DNA from: MGBC120314 sp051880495
GTDB taxonomy: Bacteria > Bacillota > Clostridia > Lachnospirales > Lachnospiraceae
Reading direction: 5' to 3'
NCBI GenBank assembly: GCA_051880495.1
Contig: JBJEOB010000031.1
Coordinates: 1 to 64,000, forward strand
Length of the DNA stretch: 64,000 bases
In this document: positions 52,597-61,788 of the stretch, in pieces
How positions within the stretch are numbered: position 1 is the first letter of the stretch
How the letters are laid out: each line of letters opens with the position of its first letter
Notes under the pieces: model-generated
Database searches by the model: none
What the model saw: the letters and a program-made list of their open reading frames with translations, nothing else
Told to the model about the DNA's origin: nothing
Position numbers and translations under genes: made by a program

Positions 52597-54078
52597 ATGA
52601 AATATGTATTAGACGGGCAGCAGATACAGGCATTGGATAATTACTCGATAAATGATGTAAAAATTCCGGCGGCAGTGCTTATGGAGAGGGCTGCACTCGG
52701 AGTGTGCAGCGTGGCAGCATTTAAATATAATAAGGCGGCACGCATTGTCAGCATATGCGGTATGGGAAACAATGGCGCGGATGCCATGGCATGTGCGAGA
52801 ATTCTTGCAGAAGCAGGATATGATACTGTGGTATGTCTTATTGGAAATACAGACAAAGCTACCGATTTGTGGAAGACACAGTATGAAATAATAACAAATC
52901 TGGGCATCAAAGCTGTAACATTGGACGATGCACTTGCTTATGATGTAATAATAGACGGAATTTTCGGAATTGGACTGTCACGCGAAGTAACCGGCATTTA
53001 TAAAACGGCAATAGAGCGTATCAATGAATCACAAAGGGATGTGATTGCGGTAGACATTCCGTCAGGAATATGTGCAACAACGGGAAAAGTAATGGGCACT
53101 GCAATAAAGGCTGTTGAAACGGTTACATTCGGATACTATAAGACAGGGCTTATTCTTTATCCGGGTGCGGAGTATGCAGGAAACATAACACTGCATAATC
53201 CGGGCTTTGCACCGTTAGAAAGGCTGGATGTTGGAACAAAGAAATTTATCTATGAAGAGAAAGATTTAAAAAGGCTGCCTGTAAGAAAGCAGGATTCCAA
53301 TAAAGGAACATACGGCAGGGTGCTTATTGTTGCAGGCTCACAGAATATGAGCGGCGCAGCATATTTTGCCGGGAAAGCTGCATACAGAAGCGGTGTCGGA
53401 CTTGTAAGGCTGATGACTGCAGAGTCTAACCGTGAAGCAATACAGAAATTACTGCCGGAGGCGGTGCTGTGTTTTTACGACAGGATGGAAAATGAGGAAA
53501 TTGCAGAACAGGTAAAGTGGGCAAATGTCATAGTTATAGGCCCGGGACTTTCAACAGGCACTCTGGCAAAGGAACTTGTATTTGCCGTGCTTGAAAATGC
53601 TGATCTGGCAGGTAAAAAAGTAGTAATTGATGCAGATGCGTTAAACATTCTTGCACAATGCGGCAGGCAGAGGCTTGCCGAGGGCTGTATTATTACACCG
53701 CATCTTGGAGAAATGAGCAGGCTTACGGGTTGCACAATACAGGAAATAAAAGAAAATATTATAAATTCGGCGTCTGATTTTGCAAAAGAAAACAACTGTA
53801 TCTGCATTCTTAAGGATTCAAGAAGTATAGTATCAGATGGCACCGATACGTACATTAATGTTTCGGGAAACAGCGGAATGTCAACGGCAGGCTCCGGAGA
53901 TGTCCTTACCGGAATTATTGCAGGAATGCTGGCAAACGGAATGGACAAATATGACGCAGCGGTGCTTGCAGTGTACATTCACGGTCTTGCAGGGGATTTT
54001 GCAAAAGAAGAATTCGGCGAATATTCAATGACGGCTGATGATATAGCTGACAAAATAAAAAATGTAATATACAAATAG
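52597..54078 (+). CDS. nnr: Bifunctional NAD(P)H-hydrate epimerase/dehydratase
   Basis: A 493-residue metabolite-repair enzyme that restores damaged NAD(P)H. The N-terminal YjeF epimerase domain (1-215) has IVSICGMGNNGADAMACARI and VIAVDIPSGICATTGKVMGT. The C-terminal ribokinase-like dehydratase domain has GRVLIVAGSQNMSGAAYFAG, VIDADALNILA, CIITPHLGEMSRLTG and SGNSGMSTAGSGDVLTGIIA. Both domains are complete. GGGAGG precedes ATG 52597. The EndoA toxin gene follows within 65 bases. Confidence 0.95.
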   Translation: MKYVLDGQQIQALDNYSINDVKIPAAVLMERAALGVCSVAAFKYNKAARIVSICGMGNNGADAMACARILAEAGYDTVVCLIGNTDKATDLWKTQYEIITNLGIKAVTLDDALAYDVIIDGIFGIGLSREVTGIYKTAIERINESQRDVIAVDIPSGICATTGKVMGTAIKAVETVTFGYYKTGLILYPGAEYAGNITLHNPGFAPLERLDVGTKKFIYEEKDLKRLPVRKQDSNKGTYGRVLIVAGSQNMSGAAYFAGKAAYRSGVGLVRLMTAESNREAIQKLLPEAVLCFYDRMENEEIAEQVKWANVIVIGPGLSTGTLAKELVFAVLENADLAGKKVVIDADALNILAQCGRQRLAEGCIITPHLGEMSRLTGCTIQEIKENIINSASDFAKENNCICILKDSRSIVSDGTDTYINVSGNSGMSTAGSGDVLTGIIAGMLANGMDKYDAAVLAVYIHGLAGDFAKEEFGEYSMTADDIADKIKNVIYK

Positions 54079-54140
54079 AACTGAATATACAACCACAAAT
54101 CGGCAATAATAGGGTTAACAAATAATGGAGTGTGAATATT

Positions 54141-54488
54141 GTGGTTATAAAACGAGGGGATATTTTTTATGCTGATTTAAGACCGGTTGTGGGGTCGGAA
54201 CAGGGCGGAATAAGACCGGTTCTTATTATTCAGAATGATATAGGAAATAAGCATAGTCCGACGGTTATCTGCGCGGCTATAACATCCAAAATGAAAGCAA
54301 AACTTCCGACACATGTGGAAATTGAAGCGGACAAATATGATATTGTCAAGGATTCCGTAATACTGCTTGAACAGTTGAGAACCATTGATAAGAGAAGGCT
54401 TAAGGACAAAGTATGTCATCTTGACAGGGAAGCAATTTTAAAGGTCAATAGGGCTCTTAAAATCAGCCTTGAAATGGATACATATTGA
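54141..54488 (+). CDS. ndoA: EndoA-type mRNA interferase (MazF/PemK family toxin)
   Basis: A 115-residue endoribonuclease toxin nearly collinear with Bacillus EndoA. It starts MVIKRGDIFYADLRPVVGSE, then GGIRPVLIIQNDIGNKHSPT, CAAITSKMKAKLPTHVEIEA and SVILLEQLRTIDKRRLKDKV. Toxins of this family cut single-stranded mRNA at UACAU-like sites. GGAG at 54127-54130 and the Bacillus alignment favour GTG 54141; GTG 54132 is only one base from the site. No antitoxin gene precedes it: the 62-base gap after the hydrate repair gene has no reading frame of suitable size. Confidence 0.94.
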   Translation: MVIKRGDIFYADLRPVVGSEQGGIRPVLIIQNDIGNKHSPTVICAAITSKMKAKLPTHVEIEADKYDIVKDSVILLEQLRTIDKRRLKDKVCHLDREAILKVNRALKISLEMDTY

Positions 54489-54513
54489 CGGAAACACGGC
54501 AAAATGCTATATT
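54485..54513 (+). promoter_or_regulatory. Promoter of the CBS membrane protein gene
   Basis: TTGACG (54485-54490), a 17-base spacer and TATATT (54508-54513), overlapping the stop codon of the toxin gene. Confidence 0.6.
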
Positions 54514-54545
54514 TGAGGACAGATTATAATTTAGGAGATGTACAT

Positions 54546-55862
54546 ATGAAAGACGAATATGCTCTTGTGGGTATAATAACATTTTTACTTTTTGTGATAA
54601 TAGATAATATACTGATTGGATTTGCATCGGCTACCAAGGATGCCAATGTGAGTGAACTGACAAAAAGGGCTGAAAACGGAGAGATTAAGGCTCAGCGAAT
54701 ACTTCATATGCTTGACCAGCATGTTAAGTTAAACATTACGGTTCAGATGATTACAATGGTATTAAATATTGTGATAGGTGTATTTTTATTAAGCATTCTT
54801 TCAGGCTATTTTGAGGAAATTTATGCAGGAAATGTACTTGCTGTTGTACTGGTAATACTCTTTATTTCAGTTTTTGGTATTGCAATTCCTGTAAGAATCG
54901 CAAATCTTAATCCTGATAAAGTGATAAACAGGTATTTTGGACTGGTGCGTATCATCTTAATCGCACTGCATCCGGTTACATTTGTAATCAATTTCGTAGG
55001 AAACTGTCTTTTAAGGCTAATTGGTATTAATCCATATACGGATAATGATAATGTGACTGAGGAAGAAATCATGACAATGGTAAATGAAGGTCATGAGCAG
55101 GGAATAATTGAAGCTGATGAAGCTGAAATGATTTCGAATATTTTTGAGTTCGGTGACAAGGAAGCTGTCGATATAATGACACACCGAAAAAATATCGTTG
55201 CGCTTGACGGCAACATGACACTTGAGGAAGCAGTTACATTTATGCTTCATGAGAATAATTCGAGATATCCGGTATATGATGGTGATATTGATAACATTAT
55301 AGGAATTGTACACGTTAAAGATGCACTTAAGGAATACGGCAATCGTGCCAAGGCGGAGGAATGTATCAAAAATATTGATGAGATTCTTTATGAGGCAAAG
55401 CTGATTCCTTGTACGAGAAATATAAACGATCTTTTCAAGCTGATGCAGCGTGAAAAGGTACATATGGCAATTGTTGTCGACGAGTATGGCCAGACAGCCG
55501 GTCTTGTGACAATGGAAGATATACTTGAGGAAATAGTTGGTAATATTCTTGATGAGCATGACGAGGATGAAGAACAGATTATGCTCAGGGCAGATAATAC
55601 ATATGTTGTAGACGGTTTAACAACACTTGAAGATCTGGAAGAAGAACTGGGCATTACATTTGACCTGGAAGAGGATATTAATACGCTTAACGGCTTCCTC
55701 GTATTAAAAATCGGAAAGATACCGAATGAAAGCCATGTGGGCACTGAGATAGAATACAACGGTTATAAATTTAAGATTCAGAAGGTTGAAGGAAGAGTAA
55801 TAAGTTCTGTAAGCATTACCAAAATTATGGACGAACCTGCACAGGAATCCGCCGATGAATAA
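54546..55862 (+). CDS. CNNM/CorC-type membrane protein with CBS pair
   Basis: A 438-residue protein formerly called hemolysin-like. The N-terminal membrane domain (about residues 1-180, four helices) starts MKDEYALVGIITFLLFVIID. Two CBS domains follow (MTHRKNIVALDGNMTLEEAV, NSRYPVYDGDIDNIIGIVHV, VDEYGQTAGLVTMEDILEEI) and a C-terminal CorC-HlyC domain (TYVVDGLTTLEDLEEELGIT). Relatives export or regulate Mg2+ and other divalent ions. AGGAG at 54533-54537 supports ATG 54546 over the upstream in-frame ATG. Confidence 0.9.
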   Translation: MKDEYALVGIITFLLFVIIDNILIGFASATKDANVSELTKRAENGEIKAQRILHMLDQHVKLNITVQMITMVLNIVIGVFLLSILSGYFEEIYAGNVLAVVLVILFISVFGIAIPVRIANLNPDKVINRYFGLVRIILIALHPVTFVINFVGNCLLRLIGINPYTDNDNVTEEEIMTMVNEGHEQGIIEADEAEMISNIFEFGDKEAVDIMTHRKNIVALDGNMTLEEAVTFMLHENNSRYPVYDGDIDNIIGIVHVKDALKEYGNRAKAEECIKNIDEILYEAKLIPCTRNINDLFKLMQREKVHMAIVVDEYGQTAGLVTMEDILEEIVGNILDEHDEDEEQIMLRADNTYVVDGLTTLEDLEEELGITFDLEEDINTLNGFLVLKIGKIPNESHVGTEIEYNGYKFKIQKVEGRVISSVSITKIMDEPAQESADE

Positions 55863-55904
55863 TTTCCATGATTCAGGAAACCCTTTGTGATGGAGGGATG
55901 ATAC

Positions 55905-56570
55905 ATGGAAGAAAATAAGAAAAATGAAGCCATAGAAAAAATGGGCGAAGCGCAGGTGGAAAAATGTGGCAGCAGGATACACGTTATGACCATTATTGGC
56001 GAGATAGAGGGACACGACAATCTGTCTGCCAATAATAAGACGACGAAGTATGAGCATTTGCTGCCCAAGCTTGCAGCTATAGAAGAGGATGAATCGTGTG
56101 ACGGTGTGCTTCTTATTATCAATACTGTAGGCGGTGATGTATCGGCAGGACTTGCGCTTGCTGAAATGGTAGCCTCCTTAAGCAAACCCAAGGTCGCACT
56201 CGTAATCGGAGACTGCCACTCTATTGGAGTTCCACTGGCGGTTTCCTGTGATTATTCATTTATTGTCCCAAGCGGAACTATGATAATACATCCGGTCAGA
56301 ATGAATGGTACAGTGATAGGGGCACCGCAGACATATGAATATTTTAAACTGATTCAGGACAGGATATTGGGTTTTATTGCTTCTCACAGCAGGGCTGAAT
56401 TAAAAAAGCTTGAAAAAATGATGATTCACACGGGAATCTTAACGAAGGATCTCGGAACCATTCTTGTCGGAGAGGAATGTGTTGACAAGGGACTGATTGA
56501 CAAGGTGGGCGGTATTTCGGATGCATTTTCAAAATTACACCGGTTAATAGATGAAAAAAACAGTAATTAG
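55905..56570 (+). CDS. tepA: ClpP-like serine protease TepA
   Basis: A 221-residue ClpP/crotonase-fold protease similar to Bacillus TepA (YmfB). The Gly-rich loop is VLLIINTVGGDVSAGLALAE; the nucleophile is the serine of GDCHSIGVPLAVSCDYSFIV and the histidine is in GTMIIHPVRMNG. The N-terminus is charged with no signal peptide, so a cytoplasmic location is likely. In Bacillus the gene also precedes spoIIIE, as here, apart from the inserted UppP-like gene. GGAGGG sets the start. Confidence 0.85.
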   Translation: MEENKKNEAIEKMGEAQVEKCGSRIHVMTIIGEIEGHDNLSANNKTTKYEHLLPKLAAIEEDESCDGVLLIINTVGGDVSAGLALAEMVASLSKPKVALVIGDCHSIGVPLAVSCDYSFIVPSGTMIIHPVRMNGTVIGAPQTYEYFKLIQDRILGFIASHSRAELKKLEKMMIHTGILTKDLGTILVGEECVDKGLIDKVGGISDAFSKLHRLIDEKNSN

Positions 56571-56576
56571 GGCATG

Positions 56577-56614
56577 ACAGCCATATTCTCATAAATTGGG
56601 AATGTGGTTGTTTT
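56577..56614 (+). terminator. Terminator after tepA
   Basis: ACAGCCATATTCTC (56577-56590) pairs with GGGAATGTGGTTGT (56598-56611) along 14 positions, three of them G-U, followed by TTTT. It overlaps the -35 box of the next promoter. Confidence 0.78.
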
Positions 56615-56636
56615 AATTTAAAATAAATGATATAAT
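56608..56636 (+). promoter_or_regulatory. Promoter of the UppP-like gene
   Basis: TTGTTT (56608-56613), a 17-base spacer and a perfect TATAAT (56631-56636). Confidence 0.65.
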
Positions 56637-56663
56637 ATTATCCAAATAGCGTCGGAGGAGCAT

Positions 56664-57539
56664 ATGGATTTATTAAGAGATTTGTTTCTTGGTATAGTGC
56701 AGGGAATCATCGGCTTTATGCCGGTCAGCAGCTCGGGCCACATTGTTCTGCTTGGAAGGATTTATAAGATGGATGCAGATTATCTGAATCTGCTGATATG
56801 CTTTTTAAAGATGGGTTCACTTGCTGCAATAATCATAGTAATGTTTAAAGACATCATGAAAATTATCATCGGGGCATTTCAGCTTATCATGGATGTCTTT
56901 TCTAATGTTATAATATTTTTTAAAAAACTGGCAGGTGCAGATAAGGATGGATATTATGTACTGGATACCAATCCGTATAAAAGACTTGTGCTCATGCTTA
57001 TAGTTTCATCTGCTGCCACATGTGTTACGTCGCTGCTGCTTAAAAGTGTTGCGGATAACTCTCTGGAGATACCTCTTATGACCGGTATATGCTTTATCGT
57101 GTGCGGTGTCATAGTAATATTTGCCGAGCGTCTGGCTGACGGCAAAAAAGCTCTAAGGAACATGGGCGCTTTTGATGCTGCGGTAATCGGAGTGGCACAG
57201 GGCCTTGCAATTATGCCGGGTATTTCAAGGGTTGCACTTATATATGCAATGTCGAGGGCACTTGGATACAGCAGAAATAATTCGATAAGATATACATATC
57301 TGCTTTCAATACCGGCTATTGTGGGATATTCGCTGCTTAGTATTCACGGACTTGCAGGAACAGCTGTTTCAGTAAGCGGTCTTATAAATATACTGGCATC
57401 GACAGTTGTATGTATAGTATTTTCATGTCTGTTCATTAAGCTGATGTTAAATATTGTAAAAAAGGGAAGCCTTATCCCGTTTGCATTATATGGTCTTGGA
57501 ATCGGCAGCTTTGTTACGGCATTTAGTATTTTATTTTAA
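56664..57539 (+). CDS. Divergent UppP/BacA-family membrane protein
   Basis: A 291-residue membrane protein of the undecaprenyl-diphosphatase (BacA) family. The first family motif is QGIIGFMPVSSSGHIVLLGR, where canonical enzymes have Glu-Phe-Leu-Pro; Gly17 replaces the glutamate thought to act in catalysis. The second motif is LAIMPGISRVALIYAMSRAL, where canonical proteins have Ser-Arg-Ser-Gly. The Arg and the Ser-Ser-Gly-His are kept. A long loop (ADKDGYYVLDTNPYKR) lies between helices. GGAGGAG precedes ATG 56664. It may not be the main lipid-carrier phosphatase; transport or regulation of the lipid carrier are alternatives. Confidence 0.75.
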   Translation: MDLLRDLFLGIVQGIIGFMPVSSSGHIVLLGRIYKMDADYLNLLICFLKMGSLAAIIIVMFKDIMKIIIGAFQLIMDVFSNVIIFFKKLAGADKDGYYVLDTNPYKRLVLMLIVSSAATCVTSLLLKSVADNSLEIPLMTGICFIVCGVIVIFAERLADGKKALRNMGAFDAAVIGVAQGLAIMPGISRVALIYAMSRALGYSRNNSIRYTYLLSIPAIVGYSLLSIHGLAGTAVSVSGLINILASTVVCIVFSCLFIKLMLNIVKKGSLIPFALYGLGIGSFVTAFSILF

Positions 57540-57546
57540 ATCTGAA

Positions 57547-57750
57547 CAGGCGTTTGCGAAACTACTGTATTTATGATATTAAACAAGCTTTGCGGGTACA
57601 AATTAAGTGGTAATTGTGAGCCGCCGGTATTTAGGTGCCGTATTGTGGCACCTTATGTACCGCTGCGAGCGAGCATTAGTGCAAACGTGCCACTTAATTG
57701 TACCCACAAAACTGTTTATGTGATAATTAGAATAGTTTCGCAATCGCCTG
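57547..57750. mobile_element. 204-bp MITE-like element with inverted repeats of about 61-64 bp
   Basis: The left arm (57547-57610) and the reverse complement of the right arm (57690-57750) align along nearly their whole length: CAGGCG-TTGCGAAACTA, TTTATGA/CATAA-like middle, GGGTACAA-TTAAGTGG. The centre holds AGGTGCC-GTATTGT-GGCACCT. There is no coding potential. A partial copy lies at 24926-25004, and the terminal CAGGCGTTTGCGAA recurs at the window end. It fills the gap between the UppP-like gene and ftsK; its right end stops seven bases before the ftsK ribosome binding site. Confidence 0.82.
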
Positions 57751-57772
57751 AAGCTTGAAAGGAGAATTACAG

Positions 57773-60310
57773 ATGGCTTCTAAGAAAACAAGAAGAAAGA
57801 CTTCTACTGCGGGGAAAGCACCGTCAGGAAGAAAAAAATCACAAAAACAAAATGAATCAATTTTCGGTGAGGTAATTTTACTGCTGACAATTGGTCTTGT
57901 AATTTTATTATTTTTAAGTCTGTTAGGGGTATGCGGTGCGGCAGGAGAAATGATAAGCAAACCGTTTTTTGCGCTGTTTGGAATGCTCGGATATGTATTC
58001 CCGTTTGTTCTTGCAGTAGGAATAGGTGTTCTTGTAAAGAATCATTTTAACGGAATTGCCAAGATTAAGTTGTTTGGTCTTGCACTTGCATTTGTTGATG
58101 TATGTGCATTATTCAATATGATGGATAACCGTGTTGACAGCACTTTGACCTTTAAAGAAATCATCGAAAAAAGCATACTCGACAGAGTCGGCGGCGGAAT
58201 AGTCGGCGGCGGAATAGATAAGCTTTTGTCACCATTTGGTTTTGGCTCGGTTGTCATAGTGTGCGTACTTATAATAATTGGACTTGTACTGTTCACGGAG
58301 CGTTCTTTCATCAATGGCGTAAAGGAACAGAGCACCAAGGTATACACAAAGACTAAAGAAAATATTGAAAGTTACATAATTGATGCTGAAGAAAAACAGA
58401 CAAAGAGAATGGAAAAGAAGGCTGTTGGTGTAGCGTTTGACACTACAATTCCAAAGGATGGAATTAAGCACAGCGATGTGCGCGTTATCAACGAGAAGGT
58501 TGCAAAAAACAAGGACAAGTATTCAGAGGATATTTTTGAAATTTCTCCTGTTGAATCTTCAAAAACGCAGGCAGATAAAGAGAAAACCACAGTGGAACAC
58601 ACAGCTGACAAGGCTGAGAAGAAACGTGATGACAGTGTAGTACCTTATGTTGAGCGTATGATAAATGAGCATGAAGAAGATATTGATGCTGCGGAAGTAT
58701 TAAGACCGGTCATGACAAAGCAGACAGAATCCGTAACTGCCACAGAGCCGGAAGCAAAACCGGTTAAGGAAGCACCTGTTAAGCAGGATAAGCATGAGAG
58801 TGCCGCACAGGAAAAGATGGAAATCAGTCTTGATAATAAAGAATCAGATGATTACAGATTCCCGCCGATTGACCTTTTAGACAGAATGACGTCAAAGAAG
58901 AGTTCTAATATTGACAATGAAAACGCGGAGACTGCAAAAATACTGCAGCAGACATTACAGAGCTTTGGTGTAAATGTAACCGTTACAGATGTAAGCTGCG
59001 GTCCGTCAGTTACACGTTATGAGCTTCTTCCCGAACGTGGAACGAAGGTAAGCAAGATTGTTTCACTTGCGGATGACATAAAGCTTAATCTTGCAGCGGC
59101 TGACATACGAATCGAGGCGCCTATTCCGGGTAAGGCTGCGGTTGGTATAGAAGTGCCGAATAAGGAATCAGTGGGTGTCGGACTAAGAGAGTTACTTGAG
59201 TCTCCTGAATTTAAAAATCATCCTTCAAAGATTGCATTTGCGGCAGGTAAGGATATTGCAGGAAAGGTAATAGTTGCTGATATAGCCAAGATGCCTCACC
59301 TTCTTATTGCAGGTGCAACAGGCTCCGGTAAATCAGTATGTATCAATACAATTATTATGAGTATTTTGTATAAGGCAAAACCTGAAGAGGTTCGTCTTAT
59401 CATGGTAGACCCTAAGGTCGTGGAATTAAGCATGTATAACGGAATACCGCATCTTCTGATTCCGGTTGTAACAGACCCTAAGAAGGCGTCACAGGCACTT
59501 AGCTGGGCTGTTGCAGAAATGGATAACCGTTATAAGAAGTTTGCAGAGGTAAATGTGCGTGACCTTAAGGGATATAATGAAAAAATCGATGCACTTAAGG
59601 ATGTTGAGGGAGAAAAGCCTAAGAAGCTGCCACAGATTGTCATAATTATTGACGAGCTTGCAGACCTTATGATGGTGGCACCGGGAGAAGTTGAAGATGC
59701 TATCTGCCGTCTGGCACAGCTTGCAAGAGCATGTGGCATTCACCTTGTAATTGCTACACAGAGACCGTCAGTCAATGTTATTACAGGTCTTATTAAGGCA
59801 AATGTTCCATCCAGAATTGCATTTTCTGTATCATCCGGTGTGGATTCGCGTACAATACTTGATATGGTCGGTGCAGAAAAGCTCCTTGGCAAGGGTGATA
59901 TGCTGTTTTATCCTGCGGGATACCAGAAGCCTGCAAGAGCACAGGGCGCATTTGTGTCAGATAAGGAAGTTGGAAATGTTGTAGATTTCCTTGTATCAAA
60001 CCAGGCTCCGGCTACATATAATGAAGAAATAGTAAACGCAGTTAACAATGTGACCATGGCTGAGAGCCAGAGGTTTGGAGAAGACAGGGACCAGTATTTT
60101 GCTGAAGCCGGAAGATTTGTAATTGAGAAGGAAAGAGCTTCGATTGGTCTTATACAGCGTTTTTATAAAGTAGGCTTCAACAGGGCGGCAAGAATTATGG
60201 ACCAGCTTACTGATGCCGGAGTTGTCGGACCTGAAGAGGGAACCAAGCCGAGAAAGATACTTATGACAATGGAAGAATTTGAACAATATTTGAATGGTAG
60301 TGAGGGATGA
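57773..60310 (+). CDS. ftsK: DNA translocase FtsK/SpoIIIE
   Basis: An 845-residue DNA pump that moves chromosome ends through the division septum. Four membrane helices lie between about residues 35 and 190, followed by a charged linker to about residue 370. The motor has PHLLIAGATGSGKSVCINTI (Walker A), QIVIIIDELADLMMVAPGEV (Walker B) and HLVIATQRPSVNVITGLIKA. The C-terminal gamma winged helix (RASIGLIQRFYKVGFNRAAR) binds the orienting DNA sequence. AAAGGAG at 57758-57764 fixes ATG 57773. Its stop overlaps an in-frame ATG of murE. Confidence 0.95.
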   Translation: MASKKTRRKTSTAGKAPSGRKKSQKQNESIFGEVILLLTIGLVILLFLSLLGVCGAAGEMISKPFFALFGMLGYVFPFVLAVGIGVLVKNHFNGIAKIKLFGLALAFVDVCALFNMMDNRVDSTLTFKEIIEKSILDRVGGGIVGGGIDKLLSPFGFGSVVIVCVLIIIGLVLFTERSFINGVKEQSTKVYTKTKENIESYIIDAEEKQTKRMEKKAVGVAFDTTIPKDGIKHSDVRVINEKVAKNKDKYSEDIFEISPVESSKTQADKEKTTVEHTADKAEKKRDDSVVPYVERMINEHEEDIDAAEVLRPVMTKQTESVTATEPEAKPVKEAPVKQDKHESAAQEKMEISLDNKESDDYRFPPIDLLDRMTSKKSSNIDNENAETAKILQQTLQSFGVNVTVTDVSCGPSVTRYELLPERGTKVSKIVSLADDIKLNLAAADIRIEAPIPGKAAVGIEVPNKESVGVGLRELLESPEFKNHPSKIAFAAGKDIAGKVIVADIAKMPHLLIAGATGSGKSVCINTIIMSILYKAKPEEVRLIMVDPKVVELSMYNGIPHLLIPVVTDPKKASQALSWAVAEMDNRYKKFAEVNVRDLKGYNEKIDALKDVEGEKPKKLPQIVIIIDELADLMMVAPGEVEDAICRLAQLARACGIHLVIATQRPSVNVITGLIKANVPSRIAFSVSSGVDSRTILDMVGAEKLLGKGDMLFYPAGYQKPARAQGAFVSDKEVGNVVDFLVSNQAPATYNEEIVNAVNNVTMAESQRFGEDRDQYFAEAGRFVIEKERASIGLIQRFYKVGFNRAARIMDQLTDAGVVGPEEGTKPRKILMTMEEFEQYLNGSEG

Positions 60311-60312
60311 GT

Positions 60313-61788
60313 ATGAAATTAGCAGAGCTTTTGCCGGATTTACAGTTTGAAGTATTAAATGGCAGTACGGATGTGGAAATAAGTGATATTGTCATGGATT
60401 CCAGAAAAATTGTCAGGGATTGCGTATTTGTTGCAATTTCAGGTGCCAATTTTGACGGACATGATTATGTGTTAAATGCAGCGTCCCAGGGGGCATCTGC
60501 GGCTATCATTTCAAAAGAAATTAATCTTACGGGTGTCGGCGATATGACGGTCATACGCGTTGATGATACCCGTTACGCCGCAGCACTTATGTCGGCTGCA
60601 TATTTCGGATATCCTGCCAGAGAACTTTTTACAATCGGCATTACAGGAACCAAGGGAAAGACGACGACAACCTATATGGTTAAAAATGTGCTGGATGCGT
60701 GCAATATTAAGACAGGACTTATAGGAACGATAGAGACAATAATTGGAGACGAACATACACCGTCGTCAAATACTACACCGGAAGCATACACAATCAACCG
60801 TGCATTCCGCAAAATGGTCGATGAAGGCTGTAAGGCAGTGGTCATGGAGGTATCTTCACAGGGACTTATGCTTCACAGAACAGCAGGAATTATGTTCGAT
60901 ATAGGTGTCTTTACCAATCTTGAAAAAGACCATATCGGTCCGAATGAGCATACTTCGATGGAGCATTATATAAAATGCAAGGGTATGCTGTTTAAACAGT
61001 GTAAGATAGGAATTGTTAACGGTGATGATGAGCATACTGATAAGGTAACAGAAGGCCACACATGCAGTATTGAGACATACGGACTTAAGGAGGGACTTGA
61101 TTATCGTGCGGAAAACATCGAGTTTTTCCATGAGGCAGGCCATATCGGAACAATATATGATGCTGTGGGAAAAGTAACGGAAAAGATTGAACTGTCAATG
61201 CCGGGAATATTCAGCGTGTACAATTCATTATGTGCAGTTGCCATTACAAGTCATTTTAACGTGCAAAAAGACGCACTGAAGGCTGCACTTAAAAATGTCA
61301 GGGTAAAGGGGCGCATTGAGCCTGTTAAGGTTTCAGATAAATTTACATTACTGATTGATTATGCGCACAATGCAATGAGCCTTGAGAGCATATTAAAGAC
61401 TCTCAGGGAATATAACCCGAAACGGCTTGTGTGTGTTTTCGGATGTGGAGGCAACCGCTCAAAGGACAGAAGATTTGAGATGGGAGAGGTTTCCGGAAAA
61501 TATGCAGACTTTACCATTATTACATCAGATAATCCGCGTTTTGAAGAACCGCAGGATATTATTGATGACATTAAGACCGGAATTGGCAGAACGAGCGGCG
61601 AATATGTAGAAATAATTAACCGTAAGGATGCCATTAAATATGCAATTGAAAATGGCAGGGAAGGCGATATCATCGTCCTTGCCGGCAAGGGACATGAAGA
61701 TTATCAGGAAATCAAGGGGGTTAAATACCCAATGGACGAGAGAGTACTGATCAAAGAGGTCATGGAAGAGTTATGTTTGCAGATGTAA
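60313..61788 (+). CDS. murE: UDP-MurNAc-tripeptide synthetase MurE (meso-diaminopimelate type)
   Basis: A 491-residue Mur ligase. The ATP loop is TIGITGTKGKTTTTYMVKNV; the central domain includes VMEVSSQGLMLHRTAGIMFD and the ligand domain FGCGGNRSKDRRFEMGEVSG. The substrate motif is TSDNPRFEEP: the Asn-Pro-Arg core is the signature of meso-diaminopimelate-adding enzymes rather than lysine-adding ones, so the cell wall should be mDAP type. GAGGG six bases before ATG 60313 is preferred to ATG 60307, which overlaps the ftsK stop. It overlaps priA by 16 bases. Confidence 0.94.
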   Translation: MKLAELLPDLQFEVLNGSTDVEISDIVMDSRKIVRDCVFVAISGANFDGHDYVLNAASQGASAAIISKEINLTGVGDMTVIRVDDTRYAAALMSAAYFGYPARELFTIGITGTKGKTTTTYMVKNVLDACNIKTGLIGTIETIIGDEHTPSSNTTPEAYTINRAFRKMVDEGCKAVVMEVSSQGLMLHRTAGIMFDIGVFTNLEKDHIGPNEHTSMEHYIKCKGMLFKQCKIGIVNGDDEHTDKVTEGHTCSIETYGLKEGLDYRAENIEFFHEAGHIGTIYDAVGKVTEKIELSMPGIFSVYNSLCAVAITSHFNVQKDALKAALKNVRVKGRIEPVKVSDKFTLLIDYAHNAMSLESILKTLREYNPKRLVCVFGCGGNRSKDRRFEMGEVSGKYADFTIITSDNPRFEEPQDIIDDIKTGIGRTSGEYVEIINRKDAIKYAIENGREGDIIVLAGKGHEDYQEIKGVKYPMDERVLIKEVMEELCLQM

